Assembly: GCA_045545665.1 (NCBI GenBank)
Contig: JAZQBL010000031.1
Span: forward strand, 1-55,011
Length of the DNA stretch: 55,011 nt
Source of the DNA: RGIG7213 sp045545665
GTDB lineage: Bacteria; Bacillota; Clostridia; Oscillospirales; CAG-272
Direction: 5' to 3'
The translations under genes were made by a program, and so were the position numbers. Under the pieces are notes generated by a model. That model was not told the DNA's origin and ran no database searches. It worked only from the letters and a program-made list of their open reading frames with translations. Below are positions 42,554 to 51,667 of this stretch, one piece after another (the first letter of the stretch is position 1; each line of letters starts with the position of its first letter).

Positions 42554-43252
42554 TTATTTAACGAATTGTTCTATACATTCAACGTATTTTGCTACGGGAT
42601 CGTCAGCGGCGGTTATGGGTCTGCCGACAACGATGTAATCGCTTCCAAGCTCGTTTGCCTTTGCGGGTGTCGTTACACGTACCTGGTCTCCGACTTCACC
42701 GTCGGCAAATCTTATTCCGGGTGTTACCGTCAGGAACGATGCTCCGCAAGCATTTTTAACCTCGGGTACTTCAAGGGGCGAACAAACAACGCCGTCAAGA
42801 CCGGAATCACGTGCTGTTTTTGCATAACTCATAACGACTTCTTTAAGGGGCTTTTCAATAAGAAGCTCCTGACGCATACGCTCTTCGCTTGTTGACGTGA
42901 GCTGTGTTACGGCAATGAGAAGGGGACGTGTACCGTCGGGACGCGTCAAGCCTTCAAGTGCGTACTTCATCATTTCGCTTCCGCCTGCGGCGTGAAGGTT
43001 GCATATGTCAACGTCAAGCTTTGAAAGAGAAGCCATAGCTTTCTTTACGGTGTTTGGAATATCGTGGAGCTTGAGGTCGAGAAATACTTTATAACCTCTG
43101 TTTTTGATCTCGTATACTATTTGCGGACCTTCTGCGTAGAAAAGCTCCATTCCTATTTTGAAGTAAGGAGAATATCCCTTGAATTTTGAAATAAATTCGA
43201 CTGTTTTTTCTTTGCCCGGAAAATCGCAGGCAATTATAACGTCACGTCCCAT
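42554..43252 (-). CDS. pyrF: Orotidine 5'-phosphate decarboxylase
   Basis: PyrF converts OMP to UMP. The Lys-Asp catalytic array is in FLDLKLHDIPNTV near residue 58; VTPGIRF near 178 and the final VVGRPI phosphate loop are typical of the short, class-I type. The ATG at 43252 shares its A with the pyrD stop codon (TAATG), and GGAG is ten bases upstream; a GTG three codons earlier is less likely. 232 residues. Confidence 0.95.
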   Translation of the reverse strand: MGRDVIIACDFPGKEKTVEFISKFKGYSPYFKIGMELFYAEGPQIVYEIKNRGYKVFLDLKLHDIPNTVKKAMASLSKLDVDICNLHAAGGSEMMKYALEGLTRPDGTRPLLIAVTQLTSTSEERMRQELLIEKPLKEVVMSYAKTARDSGLDGVVCSPLEVPEVKNACGASFLTVTPGIRFADGEVGDQVRVTTPAKANELGSDYIVVGRPITAADDPVAKYVECIEQFVK

Positions 43253-44163
43253 TATTTGCACACTCCTATCATATCGCTTATTTTTTCGTAACCCAAAGAG
43301 GGAACGAGAGTTTCAAGATCTTCTATTATTTTTTTACATGCGTAAGGATCGACAAGGTTTGCCGCACCGACCTGTACAGCCGTGGCACCTGCCATCATCA
43401 TTTCACAAACGTCAGATGCCGAGCTTACACCGCCCATGCCTATAACGGGGATCGACACCGCGTTTGCTACCTGGTATACCATCCTCAAGGCGAGAGGAAA
43501 CAGCGCAGGACCCGACATGCCGCCCATAACACGGCCGAGTATCGGCTTGCCTGTTTTTATGTTTATTCGCATACCCTGAACGGTGTTTATGAGAGAAAGA
43601 CCGTCAGCCCCTGCCTTTTCGCAAGCCTTCGCAATAGCCGTTATGTCCGTTACGTTCGGCGTAAGCTTGATAAATATCGGCTTTTTGGTAACTTCCTTTA
43701 CCCTGCTCGTTACCTCTGCGGCAACGCACGGATCTGTGCCGAATGCCATTCCGCCTCCGTGTATGTTGGGACAGCTTATGTTTACTTCGATTATACCGAC
43801 CTGATCTTCCTTGTCGATAAGCGATGCGACGTAAACGTAATCTTCGATCTTGTCACCGCTTATGTTTGCGATGACCTGTTTGTTGAAATATTTCTTCATT
43901 TCGGGCAGCTCGTGCTCGATAACACGGTGTATGCCGGGATTCTGAAGTCCTACGGAATTAAGCATACCGCAGGGACATTCGGCGATCCTCGGCTGTTCAT
44001 TTCCGTCCTTAGGGTATCTTGTCGTACCCTTGAACGAGAAAGAGCCGAGAATATTTATATCGTAATATTCCGAAAATTCTTTTCCGTATCCGAAGCATCC
44101 GCTTGCGGGAATAACGGGGTTGTCAAGCGTCATGGTACACAGCTTTACACTTAAATCTGCCAT
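43252..44163 (-). CDS. pyrD: Dihydroorotate dehydrogenase B, catalytic subunit
   Basis: The NAD-dependent (class 1B) FMN enzyme oxidising dihydroorotate to orotate. The active-site Cys is in VNISCPNIHGGG near residue 133, and GGVSSASDV near 242 and the FMN phosphate loop are present. 303 residues. It overlaps pyrK by 13 bases, fitting the obligate partner of a B-type enzyme. Confidence 0.96.
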   Translation of the reverse strand: MADLSVKLCTMTLDNPVIPASGCFGYGKEFSEYYDINILGSFSFKGTTRYPKDGNEQPRIAECPCGMLNSVGLQNPGIHRVIEHELPEMKKYFNKQVIANISGDKIEDYVYVASLIDKEDQVGIIEVNISCPNIHGGGMAFGTDPCVAAEVTSRVKEVTKKPIFIKLTPNVTDITAIAKACEKAGADGLSLINTVQGMRINIKTGKPILGRVMGGMSGPALFPLALRMVYQVANAVSIPVIGMGGVSSASDVCEMMMAGATAVQVGAANLVDPYACKKIIEDLETLVPSLGYEKISDMIGVCK

Positions 44164-44879
44164 ACGATCTCCTCCTTTTTAAACACGGGACCTTCCTTGC
44201 AAACACGCTTCATTCCGTTCTTTGTGGGGATGGAGCAGCCCATACAAGCGCCGAATCCGCATCCCATTCTTGCTTCAAAGGAATATTCTCCGTCGGCGTC
44301 TGTCTTGTTATAAAGAGCCTTCAGCATCGGAAGAGGACCGCAGGAGTAGGTGTAGTCGTACTCGTGGGATGCAAGGGCATCCGTTACAAAGCCTTTTGTA
44401 CCAAAGCTTCCGTCGGCGGTCGTTACGGTAACTTTTACGCCGAGGGCTTCAAATTCGTCCTTGTAAAATACATCGTCTGCTGTGTTGAAGCCGAGTATAA
44501 CAGAAGGCGTTTTTCCTTCTGCGATAAGCTTTTTGCAAAGATAGTAAAGAGGGGGGACACCCACACCGCCGCCTACGAGAAGCGGAGAATTACAGGGGGC
44601 GTTTACGTTAAACCCGTTGCCGAGTCCTGTAAGTATGTCAAGCTGTACACCTTCTTTGTATTCGCTCATGGCATCCGTTCCGATACCGACTACCTTATAA
44701 ATGAGGGTGAGGGTGTCACCTTCCACGTCACAGATCGAAATGGGACGTCTCAAATAGAAGCCGGAAAGCTCAAGCTCGGCAAAACCGCCAGGAGCGATTA
44801 TTTTTGAGGTGTCGCCGCAAAGGGTCATTTCGTAGACGTCCTTTGCGATTTTTTTGTTTGTTTTAACTGTGAATATCAT
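44151..44879 (-). CDS. pyrK: Dihydroorotate dehydrogenase B, electron-transfer subunit
   Basis: PyrK carries FAD and a [2Fe-2S] cluster and passes electrons from PyrD to NAD+. The FAD-binding FYLRRPISICD is near residue 47, and the cluster Cys residues are in MGCGFGACMGCS and the later VCKEGPVF. 242 residues. It has its own promoter at 44923-44951. Confidence 0.95.
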   Translation of the reverse strand: MIFTVKTNKKIAKDVYEMTLCGDTSKIIAPGGFAELELSGFYLRRPISICDVEGDTLTLIYKVVGIGTDAMSEYKEGVQLDILTGLGNGFNVNAPCNSPLLVGGGVGVPPLYYLCKKLIAEGKTPSVILGFNTADDVFYKDEFEALGVKVTVTTADGSFGTKGFVTDALASHEYDYTYSCGPLPMLKALYNKTDADGEYSFEARMGCGFGACMGCSIPTKNGMKRVCKEGPVFKKEEIVWQI

Positions 44880-44922
44880 TAATTAAACCTCGGATATTGC
44901 ATGCACTTATTTTATCCTATCT

Positions 44923-44951
44923 ATTATATAACAAAAATCTGCTTAAATCAA
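44923..44951 (-). promoter_or_regulatory. Candidate promoter of the pyrKDFE run
   Basis: Minus strand: TTGATT (44951-44946), 17-base spacer, TATAAT (44928-44923), about 45 bases before the pyrK ATG. This suggests pyrKDFE-ttcA is expressed apart from pyrC. Confidence 0.65.
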
Positions 44952-44968
44952 GTGGTAAGGAGAAAATT

Positions 44969-46180
44969 TTACAGTACTTGTTTTCCGCCGCATACAGTCA
45001 AGATGTTCTTTCCGTATACGGTGTAACCTTCGAAAGGTGTCATTTTTCCCATTGAGATGAATTTTGAAGGATCTACCGTGTATTTGCAGGAAAGGTCAAT
45101 GACGGAAAAATTGCTGTTATCAAGCGGAATTCCGAGCATTTTCTTCGGATTTACAGCCATAAGCTCTATAAGATGCTCAAGCGATATCACGTTTTCTTTT
45201 ACAAGATACGTGTACAGTATCGGAAACGCTGTTTCAAGTCCCGTTATGCCCATTGCGCTGCCTTTAAGACCCTTTGATTTTTCTTCGTTTGTGTGGGGTG
45301 CGTGGTCCGTTGCGATAACGTCTATCGTTCCGTCGATTATTCCTTCTATAAGGGCGTCGCGGTCATCTCGTGAGCGAAGCGGAGGATTCATCTTGAACCT
45401 GCCGTGCTCCTGCATATCTTCGTCGCAAAGCACAAGATAGTGAGGACCTGTTTCACACGTTACGGGCAGACCTTCCTTTTTTGCATTTCTTATAAGCTCA
45501 ACGCTTTCTTTTGCCGATATGTGGCAAACGTGATAACGGCAGTTTGTTTTTCTCACAAGCTCCAAATCACGTCTTATCATTTCGTATTCGCTTGCGGAGG
45601 AAATACCTTTGTGTCCGTTAGCCTTTGCGTACTGTCCGTCATGAATGTATCCGCCGTTCAAAAGATGCTCAAATTCGCAGTGCGCGGCGAAAATTCCGCC
45701 GACTGCGGCGCATTTTTGCATAGCGGAAAGGGCAACGTCGTCGTCTTGAACACCGCTTCCGTCGTCTGAAAAAAGCTTTGTGTACTTCGACATTTTTTCA
45801 AAATCGACCGTTTCTTTTCCGAGTCTGCCTACAGTTATCGCACTGTACGGTATCACGTCGATCACCGCGTCGCTTTCTATTATGTCGAGCTGTTTTTTTA
45901 TGTGTTCTTCGCTGTCGGGAACGGGGGAAAGGTTCGGCATCGTGCATACGGCGGTATAACCTGCAGATGCTGCGGCGAGCGAGCCTGTACGAATGGTTTC
46001 CTTATGCTCAAAACCCGGCTGTCTGAAATGCACGTGCAGGTCGGCAAATCCGGGCGTTATTATAATATTTTCGCAATCGGGAGCGAAAATATAAGATGAA
46101 TTTTCAAATGAAATGTCCGAAGTGTTTGCGATAACTACATCATCCTTGTATATCGCACCGTTTTTAAATTCTGTTTTCAT
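44969..46180 (-). CDS. pyrC: Dihydroorotase
   Basis: PyrC cyclises carbamoyl-aspartate to dihydroorotate. The metal-binding His-x-His is in ADLHVHFRQPG near 48 and ATDHAPHT near 290. The class-I amidohydrolase fold, 403 residues. It lies just upstream of pyrK on the same strand with an 89-base gap. pyrB, carA and carB are not in the window. Confidence 0.95.
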   Translation of the reverse strand: MKTEFKNGAIYKDDVVIANTSDISFENSSYIFAPDCENIIITPGFADLHVHFRQPGFEHKETIRTGSLAAASAGYTAVCTMPNLSPVPDSEEHIKKQLDIIESDAVIDVIPYSAITVGRLGKETVDFEKMSKYTKLFSDDGSGVQDDDVALSAMQKCAAVGGIFAAHCEFEHLLNGGYIHDGQYAKANGHKGISSASEYEMIRRDLELVRKTNCRYHVCHISAKESVELIRNAKKEGLPVTCETGPHYLVLCDEDMQEHGRFKMNPPLRSRDDRDALIEGIIDGTIDVIATDHAPHTNEEKSKGLKGSAMGITGLETAFPILYTYLVKENVISLEHLIELMAVNPKKMLGIPLDNSNFSVIDLSCKYTVDPSKFISMGKMTPFEGYTVYGKNILTVCGGKQVL

Positions 46181-46426
46181 AAAGCTTCCTCTTAAATTAA
46201 TATTTACAAGCTCATTATAAGCTTTTTTGCGGATATAGGGTGAACATATTTGTGAACTTACTGTAAAATGTTTTTACATCCATTTGAAAAATAAGTTTGA
46301 AAAAACGGTTATTTTTAGGGGCATTTCCAACAAAAAAAAACAGTGCTTCGGGGAGTTTCCAATAAAACAGTACCTAACGAATACTGATATAGGGTAGCTG
46401 CCGTGCATGGTGCGACAAGAAAAAAT
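46181..46426. repeat. Intergenic stretch with short imperfect direct repeat (46319-46374)
   Basis: A GGGGxxTTTCCAA..AAAACAGT segment occurs twice in a row (46319-46347 and 46353-46374), differing mainly in the length of the A-run. Upstream of pyrC a TATAAT on the minus strand (46221-46216) lacks a good -35 box, and GTTCAC occurs twice near 46243-46262, perhaps an operator. No gene. Confidence 0.4.
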
Positions 46427-46464
46427 GGCGATACTTGGTTTTACCAACCGGGTATCGCCTTTTT
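46427..46464 (+). terminator. Terminator upstream of the tnpV relic
   Basis: Stem GGCGATAC / GTATCGCC with an inner TTGG / CCAA pair, followed by TTTTTT. It would end a plus-strand transcript just before the tnpV start and may be the leader terminator of the lost transposon. Confidence 0.75.
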
Positions 46465-46503
46465 CTGCTTTTAAGAGTTTTTGAACTGCGATTGGAGGTA
46501 CAT

Positions 46504-46850
46504 ATGATGCAAGAGCTGAACTATGTTTACTGCGGAGACTAGTACATTCCCAATATTATTTTGCATTTTGCCGGAAGAAAGCAGACCTATTGGTCGATGA
46601 GGACAGATGCTCAAAGATTATATCAAGGGACATCGCCCTATCCTTTTCAATGATTTGTGCTTTAGCGAAATCTATGGACTTATCCGTCCGATTTGAACAA
46701 GTAGGTACAGAATCGCTTTGAACTTATCATTGAATAAATGAAAGTGTCAGAGGGCGTAACGGAAGATATGAAGCACCCCGACCAGATGGCGTGGGTAGGA
46801 ACTATGAACAGCATCCGCGATCGAGCAGATGCAGCAGATTGTGTATAATG
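46504..46850 (+). pseudogene. Degenerate TnpV (transposon-encoded protein)
   Basis: The start MMQELNYVYCGD, the middle EESRPIGR.GQMLKDYIKG and HRPILFNDL in another frame, and EGVTEDMKHPDQMAWVGTM and NSIRDRA near the end match the TnpV family carried by clostridial mobilisable and conjugative transposons. A stop codon (46540-46542), at least two frame changes and later stops break the gene. A good ribosome binding site (GGAGGTA, 46494-46500) is still there. No recombinase or other transposon gene is left nearby. Confidence 0.8.
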
Positions 46851-46898
46851 CACAAAAAAGTGCGATTATTATTGTTAATCATTACCCTTGCTTTTTCC

Positions 46899-46928
46899 TT
46901 GACATTTGGGTGTGTTTTGTGATAAAAT
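46899..46928 (+). promoter_or_regulatory. Candidate promoter of the CHAP-dockerin gene
   Basis: Perfect TTGACA (46899-46904), 18-base spacer, TAAAAT (46923-46928), about 68 bases before the ATG. It lies just beyond the tnpV remnant. Confidence 0.65.
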
Positions 46929-46995
46929 ACTATGGGGTGATCGGTATTACCGATTTCGTGTATAATTCGAACGTTTTCGAAAGAAAGGTGAAAAA

Positions 46996-49140
46996 ATGAA
47001 AACAGTTTCTTCAAAATTATTGAGCTGTGTATCGTTTATGCTCGTATTTGCGTTTCTTTTTGCCGCAATTCCGGCATTGAAGGTAGATGCTATCGCATAC
47101 AGCGGTTCAAGTTCATATGCAAGCGGTAAATATTATTCCGCACTCAAGGCAGTCAATGCGACAGGCAACCACCGTGTCGATATTGCAAATATCGGTCTTT
47201 CTCAGGTCGGTTATCAGGAAAGCTCAAGCTCGAGCCAGCTTTCGGGTGAATCTTACGGTAACGGCAACTATACGGAGTACGGTCGCTGGTACAATATGCA
47301 GGATATGTGGTGCGCTATATTCGTTTCGTGGTGTGCCGCTGTTGCAGGTGTTTCCGAAAGTGTTGTCCCGAAACACGCATACACACCTTCGGGTCTTTCC
47401 TTCTTCCAGAATAGAGGTCAGGCTTATTCCCGTGCTACGGTTGCTGCAGGCGGTTATACGCCTATAAAAGGTGACATCGTTTACTTCAAATCTCCCAGAA
47501 ACAATAACCCCACGAACCACGTCGGTATTGTAACGGGTTATTCGGGTACGACTCTTTATACTGTTGAAGGTAACACGAGCTCCGCTACTGTTTCAACTGA
47601 CGGCGGCGCAGTTGCATCAAAATCGTACGATATTTCCAATACATATATCGTTTATATCTGTAAGCCTGCATACGCTACGGGCTCTAACGTAACGACATCA
47701 AGCTACGTAAATACGCTTGAAGTATCGGCATCCGAATCTGTTATAAATACGAACAACTCAGTTTCCGCATCTATTTCGGTGACAAAGGGCGAAAACTTCA
47801 GCCTCAAGGGCTGGAGCGTTCACTCCGAAGGTGTCGATCACTATGAATGGAATATAAACTCGACCTCATGGGGTACACTCAGCGGTGGGTACCGTTCAGA
47901 CGTTGCGAATGCAACACCGTCTTATAAGAACTGTACAACGCTTAACTCGTTCAACCTTCCTATTTCATCGAGTGGCTTCGCTGTCGGTGCTAATACCATT
48001 GACGTAAGAGGATATACAAAGAGCGGTAACTATTACACAATAGGCAGACTTAATATTTACGTTTATCCTGCGGCTGATTCTACGTATATTTACGTAAGTA
48101 AAACATCATTCCCCGTTGACGAGGGTATTACCGTGTCAATGAAGGGAGCACACGAGAAAGCCTGGGTCGGTCTTTTCGCAAAGGGTGACGTTCCCGGTAA
48201 TGTTACATCGTATTACTACTATGAAATGGGAACAAAAGACGTTACGATCAACATTCCCAAGGAAAGCGGTGTCGGACACAACTCAAGCAGAGGAGAGCTT
48301 ACACCCGGCGAATACGTTTTGTATTTGTTCGTTGACGAAGGATATACGATCGACACATCTGTAAACGTTACACTTACGGCGGCTGAGGGCGCTCGTTCTT
48401 CAATCGACAGACCTAACCCCAAAACGTTTGAAATAAGCCAAGGCGACAGCTTCTACACAGCGGCGTGGGCGCTTCACAACAAGGGAATAGCATCGTTCTA
48501 CTACACAGTTGACGGCGGTACAAAGATAGGTATCTCGAACGTCGGTGTAAGAACAGACTTGTTTACAACATTCCCTGCATATTCAACATCATGTGCAGAT
48601 CTTAACTACTTTACAACGTACATTTCCACAACAGATTGGGCTCTTGGTACGCACTCAGTTAAACTTTACGCTATTTCCAAGAGTGGGTATGAGATAAGTA
48701 TGGGTACGCTTACAGTTACTGTAGTTGCACCTCCGGAAAGACTTACGGCGGCTGCTTCTTCCTCTGTTGTAATAAGCAGAGAAGGCAGTGTGGCAACAGC
48801 GAAGAATATTTCCGCAATGCTTACGGCTAATGATATTACGGCGATGTTTAACGAGAGCTGTGCGATCCTTGATGCAAACGGAAACGCTGTTACATCCGGA
48901 TACGTAGGCACGGGTTGTAAAGTGGTACACTATTCTTCAAGTGGTGATATTGATGATGAACTTCTTATCATAGTTACAGCTGATGTCAACGGTGACGGAT
49001 ATGCAAACGGTAAGGACATCATAAAGATGAGAAAAGCCGTAGAAAACGGCGTTGATGTAGGATACGCAGAGGCGGCTGATGTCAACGGCGACGGCGTACT
49101 TGACGCAGAGGACATAAGTGCCGTAATGGGGCTTATTTGA
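46996..49140 (+). CDS. Secreted CHAP-amidase-like protein with dockerin
   Basis: A 714-residue secreted protein. Signal peptide (cut near residue 32), then a CHAP domain (about 55-225): catalytic Cys106 in MWCAIFVSWC and His175 in NHVGIVTGY, as in peptidoglycan amidases and endopeptidases. Two similar beta-rich modules follow (about 250-358 and 475-577), with a third beta domain between (about 362-460). The C terminus (662-714) is a type-I dockerin with two Ca-binding DVNGDG loops, as in cellulosomal or amylosome-like proteins that dock onto a cohesin scaffold. No scaffoldin is in the window. AAGGTG lies before the ATG; a terminator follows. Confidence 0.85.
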   Translation: MKTVSSKLLSCVSFMLVFAFLFAAIPALKVDAIAYSGSSSYASGKYYSALKAVNATGNHRVDIANIGLSQVGYQESSSSSQLSGESYGNGNYTEYGRWYNMQDMWCAIFVSWCAAVAGVSESVVPKHAYTPSGLSFFQNRGQAYSRATVAAGGYTPIKGDIVYFKSPRNNNPTNHVGIVTGYSGTTLYTVEGNTSSATVSTDGGAVASKSYDISNTYIVYICKPAYATGSNVTTSSYVNTLEVSASESVINTNNSVSASISVTKGENFSLKGWSVHSEGVDHYEWNINSTSWGTLSGGYRSDVANATPSYKNCTTLNSFNLPISSSGFAVGANTIDVRGYTKSGNYYTIGRLNIYVYPAADSTYIYVSKTSFPVDEGITVSMKGAHEKAWVGLFAKGDVPGNVTSYYYYEMGTKDVTINIPKESGVGHNSSRGELTPGEYVLYLFVDEGYTIDTSVNVTLTAAEGARSSIDRPNPKTFEISQGDSFYTAAWALHNKGIASFYYTVDGGTKIGISNVGVRTDLFTTFPAYSTSCADLNYFTTYISTTDWALGTHSVKLYAISKSGYEISMGTLTVTVVAPPERLTAAASSSVVISREGSVATAKNISAMLTANDITAMFNESCAILDANGNAVTSGYVGTGCKVVHYSSSGDIDDELLIIVTADVNGDGYANGKDIIKMRKAVENGVDVGYAEAADVNGDGVLDAEDISAVMGLI

Positions 49141-49158
49141 TAAAAATACAGTCATTAT

Positions 49159-49192
49159 AAAACGGGATGCTGAATTTCAGCATCCCGTTTTA
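49159..49192 (+). terminator. Terminator after the CHAP-dockerin gene
   Basis: Long stem AAAACGGGATGCTGAA / TTCAGCATCCCGTTTT with a very short loop, 18 bases after the stop codon, ending in TTTT. Confidence 0.9.
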
Positions 49193-49225
49193 ACATATTT
49201 GGGTAAGAAATATAATAAATATTAC

Positions 49226-49254
49226 TTGACAAATTTTACTTATTAAGGTATCAT
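49226..49254 (+). promoter_or_regulatory. Candidate promoter of the ABC exporter
   Basis: Perfect TTGACA (49226-49231), 17-base spacer, TATCAT (49249-49254). The motif ATTACTTGA recurs before and after it (49221-49229 and 49275-49283), a possible operator half-site. Confidence 0.6.
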
Positions 49255-49300
49255 TTACGTGTGACTGTAATAATATTACTTGAAAGTGAGGAACGGTGCT

Positions 49301-49999
49301 ATGGCATATATTGAATATAGGGATATATGTAAAAATTACGGTTCGTTTCCTGCGCTGACGGGCATAAATCTCGATATAGGAGCAGGAAGAATAGTCGGTC
49401 TGCTCGGTCCTAACGGAAGCGGAAAAACAACTCTTATTAAGCTTACATCGGGACTTCTCGTTCCCAATTCGGGAGAAATAAGAGTGTGCGGCAATCCCGT
49501 GGGTGTAGAAAGTAAAAAATGTATTTCATATCTTCCGGAAAGAACGTATCTTGACGAAACGATGACCCCGGAAAAGGGAATTGAATTTTTTTCGGATTTT
49601 TATTCGGATTTTGACGTGAACAAAGCAAGAGAGTTAATGAAGGAACTGAACGTCGATCCGAAAAGAAAAATAAAAACAATGTCGAAAGGTTCAAAGGAAA
49701 AGCTTCAGCTTATATTCGTAATGAGCCGAAAGGCAAAAATATATATCCTCGACGAACCGATAGCAGGTGTTGACCCTGCCGCACGTGAGCTTATTATAAA
49801 TACTGTTTTGAAGAATTACGTGAGCGATTCGACCGTTGTTATATCTACACACCTCATTTCGGATGTGGAGAAGGTGCTTGACGACGTTATATTTTTGTCT
49901 TACGGTAAGATAATATTGACTTCGACAGCATATGAAATAAGAGAAAGACAAGGAAAAACGGTCGATGAATTGTTCAGGGAGGTGTTCAGATGTCAGTAA
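49301..49999 (+). CDS. ABC transporter ATP-binding protein
   Basis: A 232-residue ATPase with Walker A GPNGSGKTT (near 35-43), a shifted signature MSKGSKEKLQ (near 128) in place of the usual LSGGQ, Walker B YILDEPIAGVDP (near 150-161) and the H-loop in ISTHLI. The ATG at 49301 has GAGGAA eight bases upstream. The partner permease overlaps by ten bases. This fits the type of two-gene exporter (YtrB/BcrA-like) found beside small regulators. The cargo is not known. Confidence 0.9.
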   Translation: MAYIEYRDICKNYGSFPALTGINLDIGAGRIVGLLGPNGSGKTTLIKLTSGLLVPNSGEIRVCGNPVGVESKKCISYLPERTYLDETMTPEKGIEFFSDFYSDFDVNKARELMKELNVDPKRKIKTMSKGSKEKLQLIFVMSRKAKIYILDEPIAGVDPAARELIINTVLKNYVSDSTVVISTHLISDVEKVLDDVIFLSYGKIILTSTAYEIRERQGKTVDELFREVFRCQ

Positions 50000-50820
50000 A
50001 GCTTTTAAAATATGATATGAAATACACTTTTCGAATAATGTCGGTTGTAGTGCTTTTGGCACTTGCCACGTCACTTGTTTTTTCAGCAGCTTTGTTTTTA
50101 AGTGAAAAAGTACCGCCGTTTGCGCTCTTTTCGGCGATAATGATGTTTCCGTATCTGATAAGTATTGTTGCACTTTCGGCATCACCTTTCGTTGTTATGT
50201 GTGTGAGATCATATAAAAATTTGTATTCCGACGAGGGGTATCTGACGTTTACATTACCTGTCACGAGCACGCAGATCATATTCAGCAAGGTTATCACTTA
50301 TTTATTTTGGATGATAATCTCGTTTGTTGCGTTAGCGGTATGTGTCGGAATACCTATGCTTGTTGTAACGTACTGCTTTGCAACGGAAGAAATATTTGAT
50401 TTTATACGTCTTGTGATTGATTATATGATATTTACTTTGAAAAGTTATGTAGACTTTACAAAAGACGGACTTACCGCCTTTGCGGTGATAAACGTGTTGA
50501 ATATTGTAATATCGTGTATATCGACACCGATATTGATACTGTTTTCATTTTCGGTAGGCCAGCTTGTCAATAAATATAAGCTGCTTATGGCATTTTTGGT
50601 TTATTATATGTTCAATTTTGTTTCAAATACGCTCATATCTGTCATTAATGCCGCTGTGTCTCCTTCAAACGATCTGCTTGTTGAAGAAAGCATACAGCAG
50701 TTTGAGCTTGCAACTTTGACACAAACAACACTTACGGCGACTATTGTAACTGCTGTCCTTACAGTGTCAATGTTTTTTGTAACAAGGCATATTATGTCAA
50801 AGAAGCTCAATTTGATATGA
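49990..50820 (+). CDS. ABC transporter permease, six-helix type
   Basis: A 276-residue membrane protein with about six hydrophobic segments (12-40, 55-75, 98-135, 165-190, 195-220, 248-268). It overlaps the ATPase gene by ten bases and has no other domain, as expected for an ABC-2-like exporter. It lacks homology to a specific substrate family that I can name. Confidence 0.82.
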   Translation: MSVKLLKYDMKYTFRIMSVVVLLALATSLVFSAALFLSEKVPPFALFSAIMMFPYLISIVALSASPFVVMCVRSYKNLYSDEGYLTFTLPVTSTQIIFSKVITYLFWMIISFVALAVCVGIPMLVVTYCFATEEIFDFIRLVIDYMIFTLKSYVDFTKDGLTAFAVINVLNIVISCISTPILILFSFSVGQLVNKYKLLMAFLVYYMFNFVSNTLISVINAAVSPSNDLLVEESIQQFELATLTQTTLTATIVTAVLTVSMFFVTRHIMSKKLNLI

Positions 50821-50958
50821 ATTTTATAGCAAAAGATGTAATTTATTTTGTAAAAGTATGATATAATGTGTAAGATGAAAGGCGTATATCTTTCGAAATG
50901 ACGAGTAATATTTTTTGTTAATACGCTTAATATTATTCTAAATGGGGGTTTGATTAAC

Positions 50959-51249
50959 ATGAAAGTAGGAGAACGCATAACTTATTTCAGACAGCGCAAG
51001 AATATAACAGTTAATAAGTTGGCGAACCTTGCGGGCGTATCGCAGAGTTATCTGCGTGATATTGAACGCGGCAACAAACAGCCTACAGTTGAGTATCTTT
51101 CTTACATTTGCAACGCTTTGGGTGTTACCATATCGCAGTTTTTCGATTACGATGAAACTACGGATGAGCTTACCAGAGCATTGAGAAGACTCAACGAGGA
51201 TCAGAAGGCTAAACTCGTTGCATTGCTTGCATCTTTTGATAATTTTTAA
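50959..51249 (+). CDS. XRE-family transcriptional regulator
   Basis: A 96-residue protein with an N-terminal helix-turn-helix (about 6-62): ITYFRQRKNITVNKLANLAG and VSQSYLRDIERGNKQPT are clear. The C-terminal 30 residues are helical and probably serve dimerisation. The ATG at 50959 has a GGGGG tract ten bases upstream; TTG at 50950 is too close to it. Its target may be the ABC exporter, but 138 bases separate them. A terminator follows. Confidence 0.88.
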   Translation: MKVGERITYFRQRKNITVNKLANLAGVSQSYLRDIERGNKQPTVEYLSYICNALGVTISQFFDYDETTDELTRALRRLNEDQKAKLVALLASFDNF

Positions 51250-51270
51250 TAACAGTTGATATTATGCAAA

Positions 51271-51306
51271 AAAATCGGGACTTCGTTTTAAGAAGTCCCG
51301 ATTTTT
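51271..51306 (+). terminator. Terminator after the XRE gene
   Basis: Stem AAAAATCGGGACTTC / GAAGTCCCGATTTTT with an eight-base loop, ending in a T-run. Confidence 0.9.
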
Positions 51307-51530
51307 ATGATCATGCCTTTAAAACAGTGATTATAAGATGAAGTGTTTCTTGCAGAAGGTGATGTGCTGATGTAAAAAATGAAACTGAATGGTGCGTAAC
51401 AGTGAAAGCATGCACGTATTATGCGGATTTCAGACAAAAAACAAAAAAATAATTTTTTTTAAAAAAACACTTGACAAAACGATTTTTTTGTGATATATTA
51501 ATTAAGCGCTGACAGTGATGTGCGCTGTAT
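51307..51530. other. Intergenic stretch before the tRNA genes
   Basis: About 220 bases, A/T-rich toward the end, with no open frame of note and no repeat. The tRNA promoter (51471-51499) is the only signal I see. Confidence 0.5.
51471..51499 (+). promoter_or_regulatory. Strong candidate tRNA promoter
   Basis: Perfect TTGACA (51471-51476), 17-base spacer, TATATT (51494-51499), 31 bases before the tRNA-Met gene. Confidence 0.8.
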
Positions 51531-51607
51531 GGCGGAATAGCTCAGTTGGCTAGAGCGCTCGGTTCATACCCGAAAGGTCGTGGGTTCAAATCCAACTTCC
51601 GCTACCA
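51531..51607 (+). tRNA. tRNA-Met (CAT), elongator type
   Basis: Full cloverleaf with encoded CCA: acceptor GGCGGAA / TTCCGCT, D-arm GCTC ... GAGC, anticodon loop TTCATAC, T-loop TTCAAAT. The first pair is G1-U72, so it is not an initiator. Two stem positions do not pair (C27/A43 in the anticodon stem and G51/A63 in the T stem). Confidence 0.92.
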
Positions 51608-51667
51608 TCTCGTTGCGGCGGCAATAGCGGATAGCTTTTGCCGCTGTGACAAAGATAAATCGAATAT

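Noticed and set aside
44880..44968. PyrR- or UTP-type attenuator between pyrC and pyrK
   Set aside because: There is a promoter but no hairpin followed by a T-run in this gap.
46504..51249. An intact mobile element
   Set aside because: Only the broken tnpV is seen. There is no recombinase, relaxase or clear end repeats.
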